Shown: positions 43,155-54,015 of the stretch, piece by piece
Layout: every line of letters begins with the position of its first letter
Position numbering within the stretch: position 1 is the first letter of the stretch
Assembly (NCBI GenBank): GCA_036346375.1
Contig: CM070515.1
Coordinates: forward strand, 18,374,423-18,438,422
Length of the DNA stretch: 64,000 nucleotides
Reading direction: 5' to 3'
Source: Guadua angustifolia
Taxonomy: Eukaryota > Streptophyta > Magnoliopsida > Poales > Poaceae
The notes under the pieces: model-generated
Told to the model about the DNA's origin: nothing
The model's database searches: none
What the model saw: only the letters and a program-made list of their open reading frames with translations
Translations under genes and position numbers: made by a program

Positions 43155-45349
43155 ATGGCACCCTCCATCCCCGCCTCCACCGCGGACGCCCATGCAGTGG
43201 GTAGGATGGCCATCCTAGCGCCAAAGGGTACCTTCCGCTTCCGAGCGGGGACCGCCACACCGCGGTGCCTTTCTGACGAAATCCTCATTCACACTTGGGC
43301 TATGATGGCTGGCTTGGCCCCGCCGTTTTCTGAGTTCTTCCTCACCGTCCTTCACTTCTACGGAATCCACCACTTCACCTCACCCCCAACTCCATTGTCT
43401 TTCTTTCCATCTTCGCACACCTCTGTGAAATGTTCATGGGGGTGATGCCAAATCTTCCTCTTTTCCGCCATTTCTTCCTCTGCCGCACCTCCAACGATAA
43501 TGAGGTAGTGGGGAGCTGCTACTTCCGCCTACGGGACGGGATGGCCTCCCGCTACATCTCTTTTCACCAGTCCAATCGAAGTCATGGCGCAATAATGGTT
43601 GTACATCAAGGATGACAATGGCGTTGACGCTTTGGGCGTGCCAGCGGGGCAGAGAGGCCTCAGAGGATCGAACTCACCGTCGAGGAGAGCAGAGCTCAGC
43701 GCAATGGCGACCCGCATCCTCCGATTGCGGAAGCCGGACTATCTGAAATTTGGTAGCGGGACTTCGTGGCGGAGAATCGGCCCTCTTCGCCGCCGCGTCA
43801 TACTGCATGGCGATTACACGGCGGCGACGACTGACGCGACGCGTGGCGGGACGTGAGTCTTCGTTTTTCTTTAGCTTTTTCTTGTGCACATGCTTCTTTT
43901 TGTGGTCCCCTACCAACCAGCAGACTACTTTTTGTCCATTGCGGCGCGGAAACACGGATGAAAGCAGCTCGGGGCGGTGGCTCGCCGTCTTGATCTGATG
44001 CGGTTCCGTCGGCACCCTTTTCGGCGGTGGCCGCTTCGCCGACCGGAGCACGCGGGCGCCTAAGGATCGTCGGCTACTCCGCCGATGGACTCCACAGGCC
44101 CGCCGTGGTGCTTGCCGACCATGACGCCGGTGATCGAGGACACGGCCCCGCCGATGATCTGGCCGTGGGCAAATGATCACTCACCCCGGACACCACGGGT
44201 CCGGATCCCAAGAGGGCCCGCGTGGACGCGGGCCAGACTTCTGCCGCCACGAGCCCTGCCGTGGCGGTTTCTTCACAGGGGGCGGCGACGCAAGCCGCCC
44301 TAATCTCGACTTCGTCGTCGGGTATTGCCTCATGGCGCCCGCCAACGTCTCCTCCTCGTGGCCGGCGTCAACGGCCGCGGCGCCAACTTCTTCGGCCATG
44401 GGAGCCCAGGCCACCGCTCAACAAGGTGGCCTCACACTCCCGATGGCCGGTCTCAGCTTGAGGGTACCGCCAAGGCGGCCTCAGACGCGCTAAGGGCGGG
44501 AACGCCCCCAGCGCCCACCGAAGCGCCGAGCACCTCCACCCAAGTGCCCCCGGCGGCCGCCACGAGAGGGCCGAACGGATGATCCAGCGCCAACGCCTCA
44601 GGAGCCTCTCCCCTCGCGCCCTTGCCCCCACCGAACGCCACGCCGAGCTCTTCATCGGGCTCGGATTTGCACTCCTCGCTGGGCACCACCCTTGCCGCAG
44701 CCGCCAGGCACGGGGCCGATATCGCCAGCGGTTAGGCGTCGGTCTTGAAGTAGCTGCAGCGGGAGCGGGTGAGGGCGGACACGGCGGAGGCGGCATTGGC
44801 GCAGGAGAGAACCGATGCGGCCGCCCTGCAGACGCGGGCCGAGAGGGCTGAAGCACGGGCGGAGAGGACCGAGGCGGCGCTGAAGACCTCGGAGGCCGAG
44901 TCCTTTCGCCTGCGGCGCAATCTGTCCGTCATGCTCAAGAAGGCCTTCCAGCGCACGAAGAGGTGCCTGGAGCCCTTGGGGGTGGCACTGAACGCGCCGC
45001 TGGAGGACTCCGCCCTGCAGTTCGCTCACGCGACCAACCAGGCCGCGGAAGCACTCCGGGGACTGCCTGAAGCTCTGGCCACTCGCTCCGCCAGAGAAGG
45101 TCGAGAGGTTGCGATCATGACCGCGACCTATATCTTGGCTCTTTGGGCGGTACCGCGACGCCACCCTTGATCCCATGGCAGCGGTGACGGTCGGCGTCGA
45201 AGGAGACGCTTGGCCAGCGGAGGCGGTGCGCTGCCGCCGCCGAACACGTGGCGGGATCTTTGCAAGTCGAGCGGCCGGCCATGGATGTTTCCACCATTGG
45301 CCGTGGAAGGCGACGAGGGTGACGACATCGACGTCGGCGACGAGGAGTG
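43155..45349 (+). pseudogene. Tat2 antisense gene (putative gypsy-type transposon domain plus coiled coil)
   Basis: The unit starts at ATG 43155 (MAPSIPASTADAHAVGRMA, context CTCCATGGCA). The N-terminal block shows APPFSEFFLTVLHFYGIHHF. After a frameshift near 43375 come TPNSIVFLSIFAHLCEMFMG and SCYFRLRDGMASRYISFHQS. These correspond to the Tat1 antisense block with HLNPNSILILTIFSHLCE, so the two are homologous. Further frameshifts lie near 43590. The middle is Pro/Ala/Ser-rich. At 44769-45170 a long Ala/Glu/Arg coiled coil (AEARAERTEAALKTSEAESF) precedes a conserved-looking segment, LSVMLKKAFQRTKRCLE. The end at 45349 (TGA) follows DDIDVGDEE. It belongs to the same plant family as the Tat1 copy. 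Role unknown. Confidence 0.75.
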
Positions 45350-46880
45350 AAGGGCCAGGCAGCCCCTTGGTTCTTTTTGCCTTGCTTTCTTTTGTTAATC
45401 CATCTGCATGTATAAACACTTAGGTAGTGCTTAGTAGAACAGATATTTCTGGGTTGAATGCTATTTTCGCATGTTCATTCGTTTTGTATGATCAAGTTTG
45501 CCAGATTAAACCGTTAGGCGGCCAGCCTTTTAACTTAGCCGGAATGCCTGAGGAACGCTTAGGTTTGGGGCAGCATCCCTGAGCTCCGCCAGTGATTACA
45601 CGTGTTTGCTGCAAACACAAGTAAGGATCACACAAGTCATACGGGACTTAGGCAAAAACAACCTTGAGTCCGACAGGAAACGCTAGACGTAGCTTGATCT
45701 TAGCGTTTGGTTTTCGCGCGGGATTGCCACTTGGTTCAAACTCTTCTGGAACTCGGACCACGATGATCGCTGGCGTGCATGACATAGCGTGGCGAGGCAA
45801 CAAGTTTTCGGAAGTGTTTTTAGACCAATGGCACTCGGCGGTGATAACGGCGGTGCTTCAGAGCCAATCCGAGGCGTCTGAGCCGTGTTTGAGTACCACG
45901 TCTAACTTGCACTCCGGCCGCAGCGCGCTAACGTTAACGCTTTAGCACACTTCCTTGTATCATGAGGGCCGTTAATTTTTGGTACTTGTGACAATCACGC
46001 GTAACTTGACCCATCTTAAGCGCATGCACATAAGGAAATGGTCGGACATGCGGTATGAGGCACTTATCTTGCTTTTCATATCATTGGCGACCCACCACCC
46101 CAAGCGTCTGGCGGCCACGGAGACTCGGGCGGCAAAGCCCCCAAGCACTTGGGCGACCACGAAGAAGATTCAGGCGACCACGAAGAAGCTTAGGCGACCA
46201 CAAAAAGCTTAGGCGACCACGAAGAAGCTTGGAGACTTCACGCAATAAGTTGGTGACTCCATGCCTTGGTGCCTGACTACTAACAGAATGAGTAGGCACA
46301 TGCAAGATAAATCCGAACGATATAGGTCCCCGCATGGAATGAGCCCCGGTCCCTTTTTGATTTCTAAGTCCTTGCGATTTTTTAGAGGTCGAACCATGGT
46401 GCTGTGCGCCAAAGCTGCGGGCTTCCAGGAAGGGTACTAGACCAACGATGCTCGCGGTGACAACCAGCGGTGCTTCAGAGAGCCAACCCAAGGCGTGCGA
46501 GCCGCGTTTGAGCACCGCATCTAGCCCGCCCCCCGGTTGCCCGTCCTTGTCGGACACATGCACTAGGTGACTCTATAGATCACCAAGGAATTAGCAGACG
46601 TATGGAACCAGCGACATTCATGCAAAAAAACTCGCCGCTAAGGGCACAGAAAGGGACAACAATGGTAAATTGGAAGCCTTCTAGGTAACAAATTTACTAA
46701 CCGCCAGAAGCCACCAACCAGCCAAGGGAGAATCTTACCTCATGGTGGCCAAGGCGAGCAATGGGCACTTACAAGTCCTTCAAGGATAGAATTTCATAAC
46801 AACTCTATGTTATAGGAATTAAATCGGTTCTTCGCCGTCCTCGGTGGCCAACCGGACCGCCGGGCGAGATCTGAGACCAC
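45350..46880. other. Tat2 noncoding spacer between the antisense gene and pol
   Basis: No domain-bearing frame is seen. It contains the 21-bp repeat at 46152-46235 and two related phrases, CAACGGCGGTGCTTCAGAGCC-like (45850) and AGCGGTGCTTCAGAGAGCC-like (46465). The two genes converge on this spacer. Confidence 0.55.
46152..46235. repeat. 21-bp tandem repeat
   Basis: About four units of AGGCGACCACGAAGAAGCTT type lie inside the Tat2 spacer, with small length changes. Confidence 0.7.
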
Positions 46881-49800
46881 CTTAAAGGGCCTTCCCATCG
46901 AGAGATAGTTTATACAACCCGGCATGCGTCTGAATTCTCGCGAGACTGTGTCGCCCTCTTGCCGGTGTTATTCTGAGACCGGGTGGCGTGGTACCGTCGA
47001 GACTTTCTTTGGTAGAAGGCGGCACGGAGAAGCGTAGCGATCCGCACCTCCTCCAAAAGGTTGACATCTTCTCACGGAGATCCTCTTGGTCTTCTTCGTT
47101 GAACACCGAGGCGGGACGGCCGGCGGCGGCTCGGAGGAGAAACGACCTCTGCCCGTACATCGGGAAGAAAGGCGTCTACTTTGTGGCGGTTGGGTGTGGT
47201 GCGGGCGACCACAAAGATCAGGGAGCTCTTCCGTCCACCAAGGCGCCCCTTTGTGAAGTCAATCAAGCGCTCTTGTCTTGAGGCCCTTGACACCGGTAGC
47301 GTTGGCGCTCTGCTTGCCGTTGCTCATGGGATGGGCCGCGAGACAAAACATACCTTGGTGCCCATTTCATCGCGAAATTCGGAAAGCCGCCTTTGGTGAA
47401 TTGGGTCCGTTGTCGGTGATGATGCGATTGGCGACTCCAAAGCGGCGAAGATCCCGCGCATAAACTTGACGGCGGCGGCGCCGTGATGTACGCACCGCCT
47501 TGGCCTCAACCCGCCGTAAACTTATCGATGGCGGCGAAGAGGTGGGTGAAGCCCCGTGGCCCGAGGAATGGGCCCAGATATCGACCCTGACATAAGCGGC
47601 GGGAGAGTGGGATGGTTTGCGAACTTTGGGCTGGTCGGTGGATTTACTGGCGAAGAATCGACAAGTTGCGCGTCCTCACCGGCTCGCAAGCATCACGGAG
47701 GACGATGAGGCCAATAAAATCGCCACGAACGCTTTACCGACTAGCGTTATTGGGACATATGGCTCCCTTTGCGCCTCCATGGATATCAGAGAGCAGGTTG
47801 CTCCCCTCTTCCCGAGTGATGCACTTCAGTAGAACTCCGTTTCTACCCTGACGATATAGGTCCCTACCTACCAGGGTATAACACTTGGCCTTACGTGCAA
47901 TCTTCTCAGCTGAGGCATCATCGTCGGGGATCACTTGGTCACGCAGGAAGGCTAGGATAGGATCCATCCACCGATCTTCCTGGCCAAGCGCGGCGACCAC
48001 TCGGTGCTCGCCTGGGTACTCCGCTGGGCCAAGCTTTTCCCTGGCGCTGCCTCGGCAGCACCGCCGTCTTCCTCCCGGGCACGGAAATTTGAGGCAGAAC
48101 GCTATCTTTCCCGGGCGGGGGCCATGATGATGTACCGCCTCTCACTTTGGCCGGAGGCAGAGCGGCCTTCTGCGTCCCCACTGAATCAGGGGCTGCGACA
48201 GCGACACCATCGTCCCCACCTGAATCGGGGGCCACGATGGACGGTCGCAATAGCCTTTCTTCGAAGACTCCGACCGGAACAGGAGCCCTTGAGGACGCAA
48301 GCTGCGAAAGCCCGTCCGCAAGGTGATTGTCGCGCCGGGGGACATGGATATATCCCAAACCTTCAAAATGACGCTCCATTTTCCGGACCTCCGCCAGGTA
48401 TGCCGCCATGGTGGGGTCAGAACATTGGAACTCCTTCCGCGCTTGATTGATGACCAGCAGGGAGTCTCCCTTGACTTGAGAGCGCCAAATGCCTAACGCA
48501 AAGCGATCGCAACCTCGCGGTGAGCCCTCATATTCGACTCGTTGTTTGTGGCTTTGAACTCGGCGACCACATCTTTGGAGGATGTCGCGGTCGGGGAGAC
48601 CAGACAGCTCCGGCCCGCGCCTCAACTGAAGGAACCATCGAAGAACAAGGTCCAGGAGAGGCGCGGAGCTTCAACTTCAGGAGTGGCGGAGTCCATTCGG
48701 CGGCGAACTCCGCCCGACCGACTTTTGATGGCGGTCGCGGGTCGAATTTGAGGTTGAATTCCCCGGTTCCGCCCATTTTGCAATCCGGCCTTCTTCTTCC
48801 GGTTGTGGAGGATCTCGCAGAGGGTAGGCCGTGACCATGGTAATTTCCGTTCTTGGAAATAATGGCGCGGCTTCTGGGCGCCACCAGATGTGTCTGACAT
48901 TTTACGAGCTTCTTGGTATCGGGTCTCTGCCGTGCAAACACCTTGTCGATGTAGTACACCGCCTCTGGACACCTTCTCTCTCCGCATCGGACCACTCACC
49001 ACCTCGGGGTGGCGGCTATGTCTGAAACAGCGGCTCACCGTGGGAAACCAAAGACCGGGGAGAGGAGAGGTACCGCTTCAACTCTTCAAACGCTTTCTGA
49101 GCTTCTTCAGTCCACTCGAAGTGGTTTGTCTTCTTCAGCAGCTTAAACAGGGGCAAGCTTTTTCTCCCGGTAGGCAATGAATCGCCCCAGGGAGGCCAGG
49201 CGACCGGCCAGGCATTGAACTTGCTTGAGTCGTGCCGGCGGCTTCATGTGCTCGATGGCTGATATCTTGTCAGGGTTGGCTTCAATGCCCCGGCTGGACA
49301 CCAGGAAGCCTAATAGCTTGCCGGAGGGCACACCGAACACGCATTTCTCTGGGTTGAGCTTCAGGCAATTCTTCCAGAGGTTAGCAAAGGTTTCCTCCAG
49401 GTCTTGGATCAGTTCTTCACTCTTTTTGATCTTCACAACTAAAACATCAACGTAAACCTCAAGATTTCGCCCTATCTGGGGGCGGAAGGTAATGTGCATG
49501 CACGTTGGTAAGTGGAACCAGCATTTTTAAACCAAAAGCCATTCTTACATAACGAGAGACACCGTAGGGGTTACAAAATGGTCTTTTCTTCATCTTCAAG
49601 CGCCATGCTAATCTGGTGGTACTCAGATACGCATCCGGGAAGCCTGCGATTCGCACCCTCCGTGGAGTCAACAATGAGATCGACGCCGCGGCGGTAAGGG
49701 TCCCAGGCGAGCCTTGTTGAGGTCGGTGAAGTCGACACATATGCGCCACCTCCCGTTGGACTTTTTGACGAGCACGGGGTTGGCAAGCCACTCAGGATGA

Positions 49801-50760
49801 GAGACTTCCCTGATGATCCTCGCGCTCAGCAGCTTCTCTACCTCCTCCCGAATGGTGTCTTGCCGCTCCGGCGCCTGCCTCCGGACCTTCTACCGGATCG
49901 GGCGCTTGAGGAACGTCGCCAGTCGGTGCTCGATCACCTCCTGGGGACCCAGCCATATCGGACGGTTGCCGGCGAACACATCGGTATTGGGTGAAGGAAG
50001 GTGACGGCGCGTCTTCCTATTTGGCGCCGAGGTTGGCGCCAATATTGTGATCTTTGGGGCTCGCCCTCACTCAGGCGACCACCTTAACCTCACCGTGAGC
50101 AGTGCTGTGTAGTCCCGGGCTGAGGGCTCCCAGGAAGTGGCGTCTGGCGCCCGGACGAGTGGTGCCGGCAGTCTGGCGTGCAGAGCAGCGCAAGGCCTCG
50201 GCCCTATCCACCACGATCGCAATGGGGCGGCGGGCCGGCATCTTCACCACCATGTACGGCAGAGTGGTGGCCACCATGAACCGGGCCAACACCGGTCGGC
50301 CGGCGAGGGCATTATAGGGAGGTTGAAGTCGGCGACCTCGAAATCCACCAACTCGGTGCGATAGTTGTCCCTCTCCCGAAGGTGACGGAGGCGCTTTGAC
50401 CGGGGCATCAAACCGGCCTCTGGGGCTACCCGAAGAAGGGCGGTGGCGCAGATCTGCCGCGGGATCTGAGCGCCGAGAATGCTGAGGCGGACAGGAGGTT
50501 GATAGAACTCCCCCCGTCCACCAGCACGTGGCTTAGCCGCACGTTCCGAATGGTGGGCGACACTACGACCGGGAGATGCCCCAGGCCATTGGCGCCCTCG
50601 GGATGGTCAGCCTGACTGAAGGTGAGCGTTTGCTCAGACCACTTCAGCATTCGACCCGCCCCCGAGCTTGACGTGGTGGCGCACACTTCCCTCTTCAGCC
50701 GTTTGTAAGTGGCGTTGGAGGGAAAAGTGGACGAACCACCATGGATGTAGGCCACCGCGT
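46880..50760 (-). pseudogene. Tat2 pol: protease, RT, two RNase H domains, integrase
   Basis: On the minus strand, protease (50426-50755) has HVLVDGGSSINLLSASAFS. RT (about 49143-49800) has VRMAFGLKM, LEETFANLWKNCLKLNPEKC and KLLGFLVSSRGIEANPDK. Its catalytic box reads YVDV instead of YVDD (49443-49454). RNase H follows at about 48620-49100. The archaeal-type RNase H (about 48200-48640) has LFFDGSFS, VKGDSLLVINQARKEFQCSD and IHVPRRDNHLADGLSQLAS. Integrase (about 46900-47990) includes a zinc-finger-region remnant, RFGVANRIITDNG, and a C-terminal GLYKLSLDGKAL. Multiple frameshifts make it non-functional. Confidence 0.82.
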
Positions 50761-50819
50761 GATCGGCCTGCTAGAAGGCCAGCGGGGGATCTTCATCTTG
50801 ATCATCGTCGGGGCGGCGT

Positions 50820-51970
50820 TTCTTGAGCCGCTTCTCCACCATCTTGTCCACGACCCGACAGTTGTCTAGGTCATGGTATTGGTCTTATGTATCGGGCAGT
50901 AGGGCTCGCCCTCCTTTTGGTCGTGGCGGTCGTTCCCACGACCGCGGCGGTCATCGCACCGATCGCGGCGATCGTTGCGCCGGTCACGACGGTTGTCACG
51001 CCGCTCACGGCGATCATCACGCCGGTCGCGGCGGTTGTGCTTCCGAGGCGCGGGATCTTCTTCGTCGTCGCGCTCGGCGGCGAGACTGCTGGTTTCTCCG
51101 CCTCGCGCTTCGCGCCTTCTTACTGACGGCGGAACCTTCGAGGTCCGGCCTCGTCCTTGCCTTAGCCACCCTTGGAGCAGGTGGCGCCCCTCGCCTCGCG
51201 CCCACGCACACTTATGTGCGAGGAGAAAAGCTTCGGAGGTGGAGCGATGGTACGGTGGCCATCTTCTCCTTCATCTTGCGATCGCGTCGCCCCTCTGGCG
51301 ATGACGACCGATTGCTCGAGATGTGGGGATTGTGTTGCGGCGATGGCGAAACGCCGGATGAAGTCATGGCGACTCCCCTCTCTTGCTCTAGGGCGTGCAC
51401 GAGTGCACCGATCCTCGAGGAGATTTAGCGACCGAGGCGGCGAGCACTGCTAAGGTCATTGGGAGGAAGTTAGCCATGACCTTTTGAGATCCGCTAGTTG
51501 CCCGCACCATCGTCGTGTAGATTTGGAGGAACTCCTCCGGGTTGGTGGTGCCGTCATATTTTTCTATGGCGCGGGCGGAACTCGTCCGCCACGCCACGCG
51601 GGCGCGCCGGAGAAGGCGCGCACTCGGCGCGTAGAGGAGCCGAGCCGCTCATCGGGAGCCGGTCGAAGACCGTTCATGGGAGCGCGAGCCCGGCTCCTTG
51701 AGAGTCGGAGGGTGAACCTCCTCCTTGGCGAGAATGAGAGCCACAGGGGACTCTCATTGTCACCGCTACCCGCCATCGTGGCGGCGTTCTTGGTCGGGTG
51801 GCGCGGCGAGCGACCGCGAAGGTCATCACCACGCTGCCGGTGGCTCGTCAAGATGAGAGCGAGAGGTCCCCAGTTCCTCGAGGAAGGGCCGTCTCACATG
51901 CGCCCTTTCCTTGACCCGGCCCCTGGCCGTGCCTTTCTCGTTAAGGCGGTGGAGGCTGAGCGCCTGCGGC
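50820..51970 (-). pseudogene. Tat2 gag remnant
   Basis: The minus strand at 51388-51597 reads AIEKYDGTTNPEEFLQIYTT, then KVMANFLPMTL, matching the Gag capsid signature seen in Tat1. The rest (50820-51380) is basic and compositionally Arg-rich, with no clean frame. A GATCGCGGCGATCGTTGCG-like run of imperfect repeats covers 50930-51030. Confidence 0.65.
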
Positions 51971-52228
51971 GCTTTTAAGCGTCAAGGTACGACCGATATC
52001 GACCGGGTGAGGGCCCTACCTTAAGCTGGGCCACATCCACGAGGCCGGCGATGCTCTGGGGTGAGACGGTCCCTCGACTGGCGTGATGGCCGGGAGGCGC
52101 CTTGGTCGTCGCTCGCCCCCGCGATATTCTGATGCTGAGGATCCGCCATCTTCATATGCACGGGCTTGCTTCTAAATCACGGACGCTAAAGTCCGCCGGG
52201 GAGTTAGCCGGGGAAACCAACCACTAGC

Positions 52229-52247
52229 CCCCTACCTGGCGCGCCCC
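52229..52247 (-). other. primer-binding site of Tat2
   Basis: Adjacent to the 5' LTR the minus strand reads GGGGCGCGCCAGGTAGGGGG. The GCGCGCCAGGTAGGGG core is the usual Tat-type primer site. It confirms minus orientation. Confidence 0.7.
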
Positions 52248-53365
52248 TGTCGGCGTATTCACTTTGACAGCCTGAGTCTGGTAGGGTTTGGTTGGAAGGA
52301 GGCGTCTTGGCGAGCTAAACCTAGAGGGTGAAAACCTAGAGACTCCCACGCGAGGATTCCGTCTATGAACTAGGGATGACACAAAGATTTTACCGAGTTC
52401 GGGCCCCTTTGCCTTGGGTAATAGCCTTACTTCCTGCTCGATTGTTTAAAGAGTGTTTTTTGAAGGAGTGCAGTACAAAGCCTTTGGGTTACAAGTTCTC
52501 CCTTAGGCTCTACTACGGAACTCTCTGCTTGCTTGTTTTTCAACCTTCGACCGACCCCTCTTCCCCATGCACCCGAGGGCCCTTATATAGGCCGAGCCGG
52601 TAGGCAGTACCAGGAGGTCATCATGCTTATCTTCATACATTTATTACCCCTTCCGTCTTGTCCCGTTCTTCGGCCTCATTAAATGCCGATGCTTGGCTTC
52701 GCTTGGTCCGGCCGGGATGTGACCCCTTCTTGACGGGTTGGTGAGGCGTCGAGGAATGGGCTTATAGCGAAATCCTTGCAGTTGGCCAGTCGACCATTGT
52801 CCTACCGCCCGAAGCGATGCACGCGGGGAAGGAGCCTTCGAGGTGAAGCCACCTCGCACCACCTTTGTCTTGCGGCGGGCGGCGGCGTCCACGCCACCGC
52901 CATTGGGCGCCACGTGGACGAACACCAGCGGCGGGCGTGCTTTCGCCACCGCTCATTGGCGTCCGTGGGCTGCCGCCGGCGGCGAGCGTCTTCGCCACAC
53001 TGCTCGCCGGATGCTCGTGGACCAGACACCAGAGAGCGGCGTGTTTCGCCCACTGCTCGCCGGGCGCCCGTGGGCTCGCCGTAGCGGCGAAGCAGCGTCT
53101 TCGCCCACCTTTCGCCGGATGCCACGTGGATCGCATTGGCGGCGAGGCGTGCTTCGCCCACCTACTCGCCGGGCGCCACGTGGATCGCCTGCCGTCGAGG
53201 CGGCGCGTCTTTCGCCCACTGCTCGCCGGATGCCACGTGGACTACCGCCGGGCGGCAGGCGTCTTTCGCCACTGCGCCATGGGCGCCATGTGGATCTGTC
53301 ATGTTGACCGCCGTGTTATTTGCTTTTGTCTTGTGAAGTGGGTACCCAGTAGCAGTCTGTTGACA
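52248..53365 (-). repeat. Tat2 5' LTR
   Basis: An 1,118-bp copy of the LTR, 163 bp longer than the other. The difference is almost exactly three 54-bp units. TATA box at 52582-52590 (minus). The AAGAT target duplication follows at 53366-53370. Confidence 0.9.
52898..53295 (-). repeat. 54-bp G-box repeat array, right LTR
   Basis: About 7.3 units. CACGTG is intact at 52911, 53123, 53177 and 53234. In three intervening units the box is reduced to forms such as GCTCGTGG, GTCCGTGG and GCCCGTGG, and the last unit reads CATGTG. Confidence 0.85.
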
Positions 53366-54015
53366 AAGATTTTATCAAATTTTAATTTTTCCCAAAAATT
53401 CAAAAACTCATATTCTTAATAGAAAAATATATTAAATAAGTAGCTAAAATGCATAAAAACTCATAAAATACATAATTTATTATTTTAAACATAATTCAAC
53501 AAAGAATATAAATCTTGAGTCATTACATGTAAGAGTTATATACTTTTCCTAGAGACATGATATCTAAATATTATCAAACTTTTAGTGTGTTATGTGTTTA
53601 CTTCTATTTGTATTTTTGAGCAAGGATTACCTTTATTTTGTATTTTAATCTATGTGTATGATGAACTAATCGTGTGTGTCTGATAAGCTAAATTTTATAT
53701 AATTTTGTTTGCGACATGGTATCTAACTATTGTCTAAGTGAATGAAAATGCTTATATTTGTTCAATTTTCAATAATATTTTGATCAAATCAATTAGTTAT
53801 GTGTTTTCATTGATTTTTTACATACAATTTAAGGGTTTATCATGTTCCGATAAATATTCGAAACCGTATCCGATTCGATTCATATTCGATCCGTATCTGT
53901 ATTCGATATTATCCATATTCGTATCCGGACTATCCGTATCCACATCCCAGAAAAAATATGAAAACAAATATGGTAGAGCTATTATTCGTACGAATCTGAT
54001 CCGTTTTCACCCCTA

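Larger units (their letters stand above)
41894..53365 (-). mobile_element. LTR retrotransposon, Gypsy Tat lineage (Tat2)
   Basis: This 11,472-bp element has LTRs 41894-42848 (955 bp, its 3' LTR) and 52248-53365 (1,118 bp, its 5' LTR). The ends are TGTCGGCG and CGCCGACA (right copy TGTTGACA), with an exact AAGAT duplication. On the minus strand come gag, protease, RT, two RNase H domains and integrase. On the plus strand, between pol and the 3' LTR, lies the antisense gene at 43155-45349. The primer-binding site and family features agree with Tat. Small one- and two-base indels are unusually frequent. Confidence 0.92.
41496..54015. mobile_element. hAT-type MITE 3, split by Tat2
   Basis: The left end TAGGGATGAAAACGGATCGGAT and the right end, complement of TAGGGGTGAAAACGGATCAG, are one element's TIRs separated by 11.5 kb. 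The two pieces (41496-41893 and 53371-54015) both have the GGATACGG-type interior of MITEs 1 and 2. Without Tat2 and one target copy the element would be about 1.05 kb. No 8-bp target duplication is clear. It lies roughly 100 bp upstream of the SEC23 5' UTR. Confidence 0.7.
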
